Origin: CAYZZA01 sp964482685
Lineage (GTDB): Bacteria > Bacillota > Bacilli > Lactobacillales > Carnobacteriaceae_A
NCBI GenBank assembly: GCA_964482685.1
Contig: CAYZZA010000017.1
Span: forward strand, 1 to 25,138
Length of the DNA stretch: 25,138 nucleotides
Direction: 5' to 3'
Under the pieces are notes generated by a model that was not told where the DNA came from, did not search any database, and saw only the letters and a list, made by a program, of their open reading frames with translations. The position numbers and the translations under genes are program-made. How positions within the stretch are numbered: position 1 is the stretch's first letter; every line of letters starts with the position of its first letter. This document shows positions 23,990 through 25,138 of the stretch, in pieces.

Positions 23990-24343
23990 TTATGAAAGAG
24001 GCTGTTCTGAGTCGTCCGTGCTGTTTACGATATACTCATTTGTTTGAACCAAGACAATGCCCTCTTGAATGCTATCATCCAGAATTTCAAAAGGTTCCGG
24101 TATATTTTCTTTGGGCACAGGTTCTTTGTATGTGTCCTCTTTAATCGATTCTTTCAAGTCATGTACAGCATTTTGTCCGATTTCTTTCCAGGCTTGTGCT
24201 TTTCGTGCCAATTCTTCTTGAAGTTCACTTCCAGCTTGGGATGCAGTGAAATAAGATACGACATACCCGACCGCTGCACCTAAGACCATTCCTAATCCAA
24301 AATGATTTTTAGGTTTTTCTTTTTTTGTTCGGTTTGTTGCCAC
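23990..24343 (-). CDS. YtxH-like small membrane protein
   Basis: 117 residues, function unknown. Basic start, then one glycine-rich TM (GLGMVLGAAVGYVVSYFTAS, about 16-35) typical of YtxH/gas-vesicle-like general stress proteins. An amphipathic coiled-coil stretch with many K and E (about 36-70) and an acidic C-terminal tail follow. The start is GTG (24341-24343) with AAAGGAGG 9 bases before it; no ATG fits. Members in Bacillus are sigma-B-dependent general stress proteins; a role in envelope stress is inference. It stands alone between the SDR gene and the tRNA operon. Confidence 0.82.
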   Translation of the reverse strand: MATNRTKKEKPKNHFGLGMVLGAAVGYVVSYFTASQAGSELQEELARKAQAWKEIGQNAVHDLKESIKEDTYKEPVPKENIPEPFEILDDSIQEGIVLVQTNEYIVNSTDDSEQPLS

Positions 24344-24379
24344 GTTTATCTTCCTCCTTTAAATGGTAGGTACTTCTCT

Positions 24380-24408
24380 AGTTTATACTGAATACTGCTT
24401 TCTCTCAA
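24380..24408 (-). promoter_or_regulatory. Possible promoter of the YtxH-like gene
   Basis: Minus-strand TTGAGA (24403-24408), 17-base spacer, TAAACT (24380-24385); a TATAAA two bases away offers 15 spacing. About 37 bases from the GTG. Confidence 0.45.
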
Positions 24409-24532
24409 CTGTTTTCTATCTCTACATACGTTCAACAAGTCAAACGTCACCGGATAAAGAGCTTGTCACAGAGCGTTGAACTAGTGTCTTAGCCATCCTA
24501 AACATTCAACTGGTGGTATCTCACTAAAGGAT

Positions 24533-24572
24533 GTTGTTAGCTCCTTCAACACAAAAAGAAAGAGCTAACAAC
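24533..24572. repeat. Inverted repeat sharing an arm with the tRNA terminator
   Basis: GTTGTTAGCTC (24533-24543) and GAGCTAACAAC (24562-24572) match perfectly over 11 bp, loop of 18. The right arm is also the 3' arm of the terminator stem, so the two folds exclude each other. Confidence 0.7.
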
Positions 24573-24588
24573 AAAAGTTGTCAACTCT
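24550..24588 (-). terminator. Terminator of the tRNA operon
   Basis: On the minus strand 24577-24588 pairs with 24561-24572 through 12 pairs (two G-U), loop TTTT, then a T-rich tail (complement of 24550-24560). It sits just past the last tRNA. Confidence 0.75.
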
Positions 24589-24594
24589 TTAGTA

Positions 24595-24680
24595 TACCGG
24601 CGGCCGGGTTCGAACCGGCACGTCCTATTACGGACACTGGATTTTGAGTCCAGCGCGTCTGCCTGTTCCGCCACGCCGGC
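24595..24680 (-). tRNA. tRNA-Leu (anticodon CAA)
   Basis: 86 bases, class II with a long variable arm (TGTCCGTAATAGGACGTG). Anticodon loop ACT-CAA-AAT, T loop GGTTCGAACC. Acceptor GCCGGCG pairs with CGCCGGT; the 3' CCA is not encoded. Last gene of the tRNA operon. Confidence 0.96.
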
Positions 24681-24703
24681 TAAATGTTTCAGAAAAAGGA
24701 ATA

Positions 24704-24774
24704 AGGCGGTAACCGGATTTGAACCGGTGGTGAAGGTGTTGCAGACCTTTGCCTTACCACTTGGCTATACCGCC
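24704..24774 (-). tRNA. tRNA-Cys (anticodon GCA)
   Basis: 71 bases. Anticodon arm AAGGT-CT-GCA-AC-ACCTT; acceptor GGCGGTA pairs with TACCGCC, discriminator U as in Cys tRNAs. CCA not encoded. Confidence 0.96.
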
Positions 24775-24802
24775 ATTATACGATAATAGTCTTAACTGAA
24801 AA

Positions 24803-24874
24803 CTGGGCTACCAGGATTCGAACCTGGGAATGACGGGATCAAAACCCGCTGCCTTACCGCTTGGCGATAGCCCA
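24803..24874 (-). tRNA. tRNA-Gln (anticodon TTG)
   Basis: 72 bases. Anticodon loop TT-TTG-AT between CGGGT and CCCG; acceptor TGGGCTA with TAGCCCA, discriminator G. CCA not encoded. Confidence 0.96.
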
Positions 24875-24880
24875 ATAAAA

Positions 24881-24955
24881 GGGCGACTGATGGGGTTCGA
24901 ACCCACGAATGCCTGGACCACAACCAGGTGCGTTAACCACTTCGCCACAATCGCC
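24881..24955 (-). tRNA. tRNA-His (anticodon GTG)
   Basis: 75 bases. Anticodon arm CCTGG-TT-GTG-GT-CCAGG. The 5' G pairs with C73 as the extra G-1:C73 pair that marks His tRNAs. CCA not encoded. Confidence 0.96.
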
Positions 24956-24978
24956 ATAAGTTAAATATTGGTGTTACA

Positions 24979-25049
24979 CAGGGATAGCAGGAGTCGAACC
25001 CACATCAAAGGTGTTGGAGACCTTCGTTTTACCATTAAACTATATCCCT
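24979..25049 (-). tRNA. tRNA-Trp (anticodon CCA)
   Basis: 71 bases. Anticodon arm AAGGT-CT-CCA-AC-ACCTT; acceptor AGGGATA pairs with TATCCCT, discriminator G. CCA not encoded. Confidence 0.96.
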
Positions 25050-25071
25050 ATAGTTCTATTCTATTTTCTAA

Positions 25072-25138
25072 TGGAGGGGGAGAGATTCGAACTCTCGAAC
25101 CCTTAGGGAGCGGATTTACAGTCCGCCGCGTTTAGCCA
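25072..25138 (-). tRNA. tRNA-Tyr (anticodon GTA), 5' end outside the window
   Basis: Class II tRNA with a variable arm (TCCCTAAGGG), anticodon loop CT-GTA-AA between GCGGA and TCCGC. 3' acceptor CCCCTCC with discriminator A. The 5' acceptor strand and part of the D arm lie beyond base 25138. Confidence 0.93.

Noticed and set aside
1..25138. CRISPR array, IS element or prophage genes
   Set aside because: No spaced direct repeats, transposase, integrase or phage structural genes were seen.

Overview
The window looks like a piece of a draft chromosome from a low-GC Firmicute of the order Lactobacillales. The ribosomal proteins, PBP2b-type penicillin-binding protein, Mn-type SodA, CshB, ArgR/ArgS and the tRNA order all fit. 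A Carnobacteriaceae/Enterococcaceae-like host is my best guess, from protein style alone. Three 10-base N runs (6333-6342, 7614-7623, 11008-11017) mark scaffold gaps, each inside a membrane-protein gene. Most of the window is core housekeeping DNA. I see no IS element, prophage, CRISPR array or rRNA.

Layout. 1-2906 (minus strand): rpsT, uvrB and rpsO; each ribosomal protein gene has its own strong promoter and terminator. 3172-4090 (plus): two small membrane-anchored proteins. One has a TM segment, a coiled coil and an HTH-like tail; the other has a TM segment, an acidic linker and an MltG/YceG-like domain without the catalytic part. They face a PBP2b-type gene (minus, 4333-6456) across a perfect 20-bp bidirectional terminator. 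6675-9537 (plus): a large YfhO-family membrane protein, split by a gap and about 145 bases that encode BspA-type leucine-rich repeats. That stretch does not belong to the gene and is probably an assembly chimera. 9743-13033: sodA (minus), a gapped DUF1189-like membrane protein (plus) and cshB (minus). 13223-17277: zwf (plus), then divergent argR (minus) and argS (plus), with two tandem ARG-box-like operators in front of argR. 17520-21003 (minus): a two-gene heterodimeric ABC exporter of EfrAB/BmrCD type with an asymmetric ATP-site pair; a near-perfect inverted repeat covers its promoter. 21147-23647 (minus): trmL, then an operon of an SDR-type nucleotide-sugar-epimerase-like protein and rlmA. 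23990-24343 (minus): a YtxH-like protein with a GTG start. 24595-25138 (minus): the 3' end of a tRNA operon read Tyr-Trp-His-Gln-Cys-Leu, with an intrinsic terminator.

Functional links. Translation (rpsO, rpsT, argS, trmL, rlmA, tRNAs), DNA repair (uvrB), envelope growth and modification (PBP2b-type, MltG-like domain protein, YfhO), oxidative and redox metabolism (sodA, zwf), arginine control (argR) and drug or lipid export (the ABC pair). No clear new multi-gene system is visible. The points most worth following are the LRR intruder in yfhO, the small HTH/MltG-like pair beside the PBP2b-type gene, the operator-like repeat on the ABC promoter, and an Asp-to-Asn change in the arginine-binding motif of ArgR.
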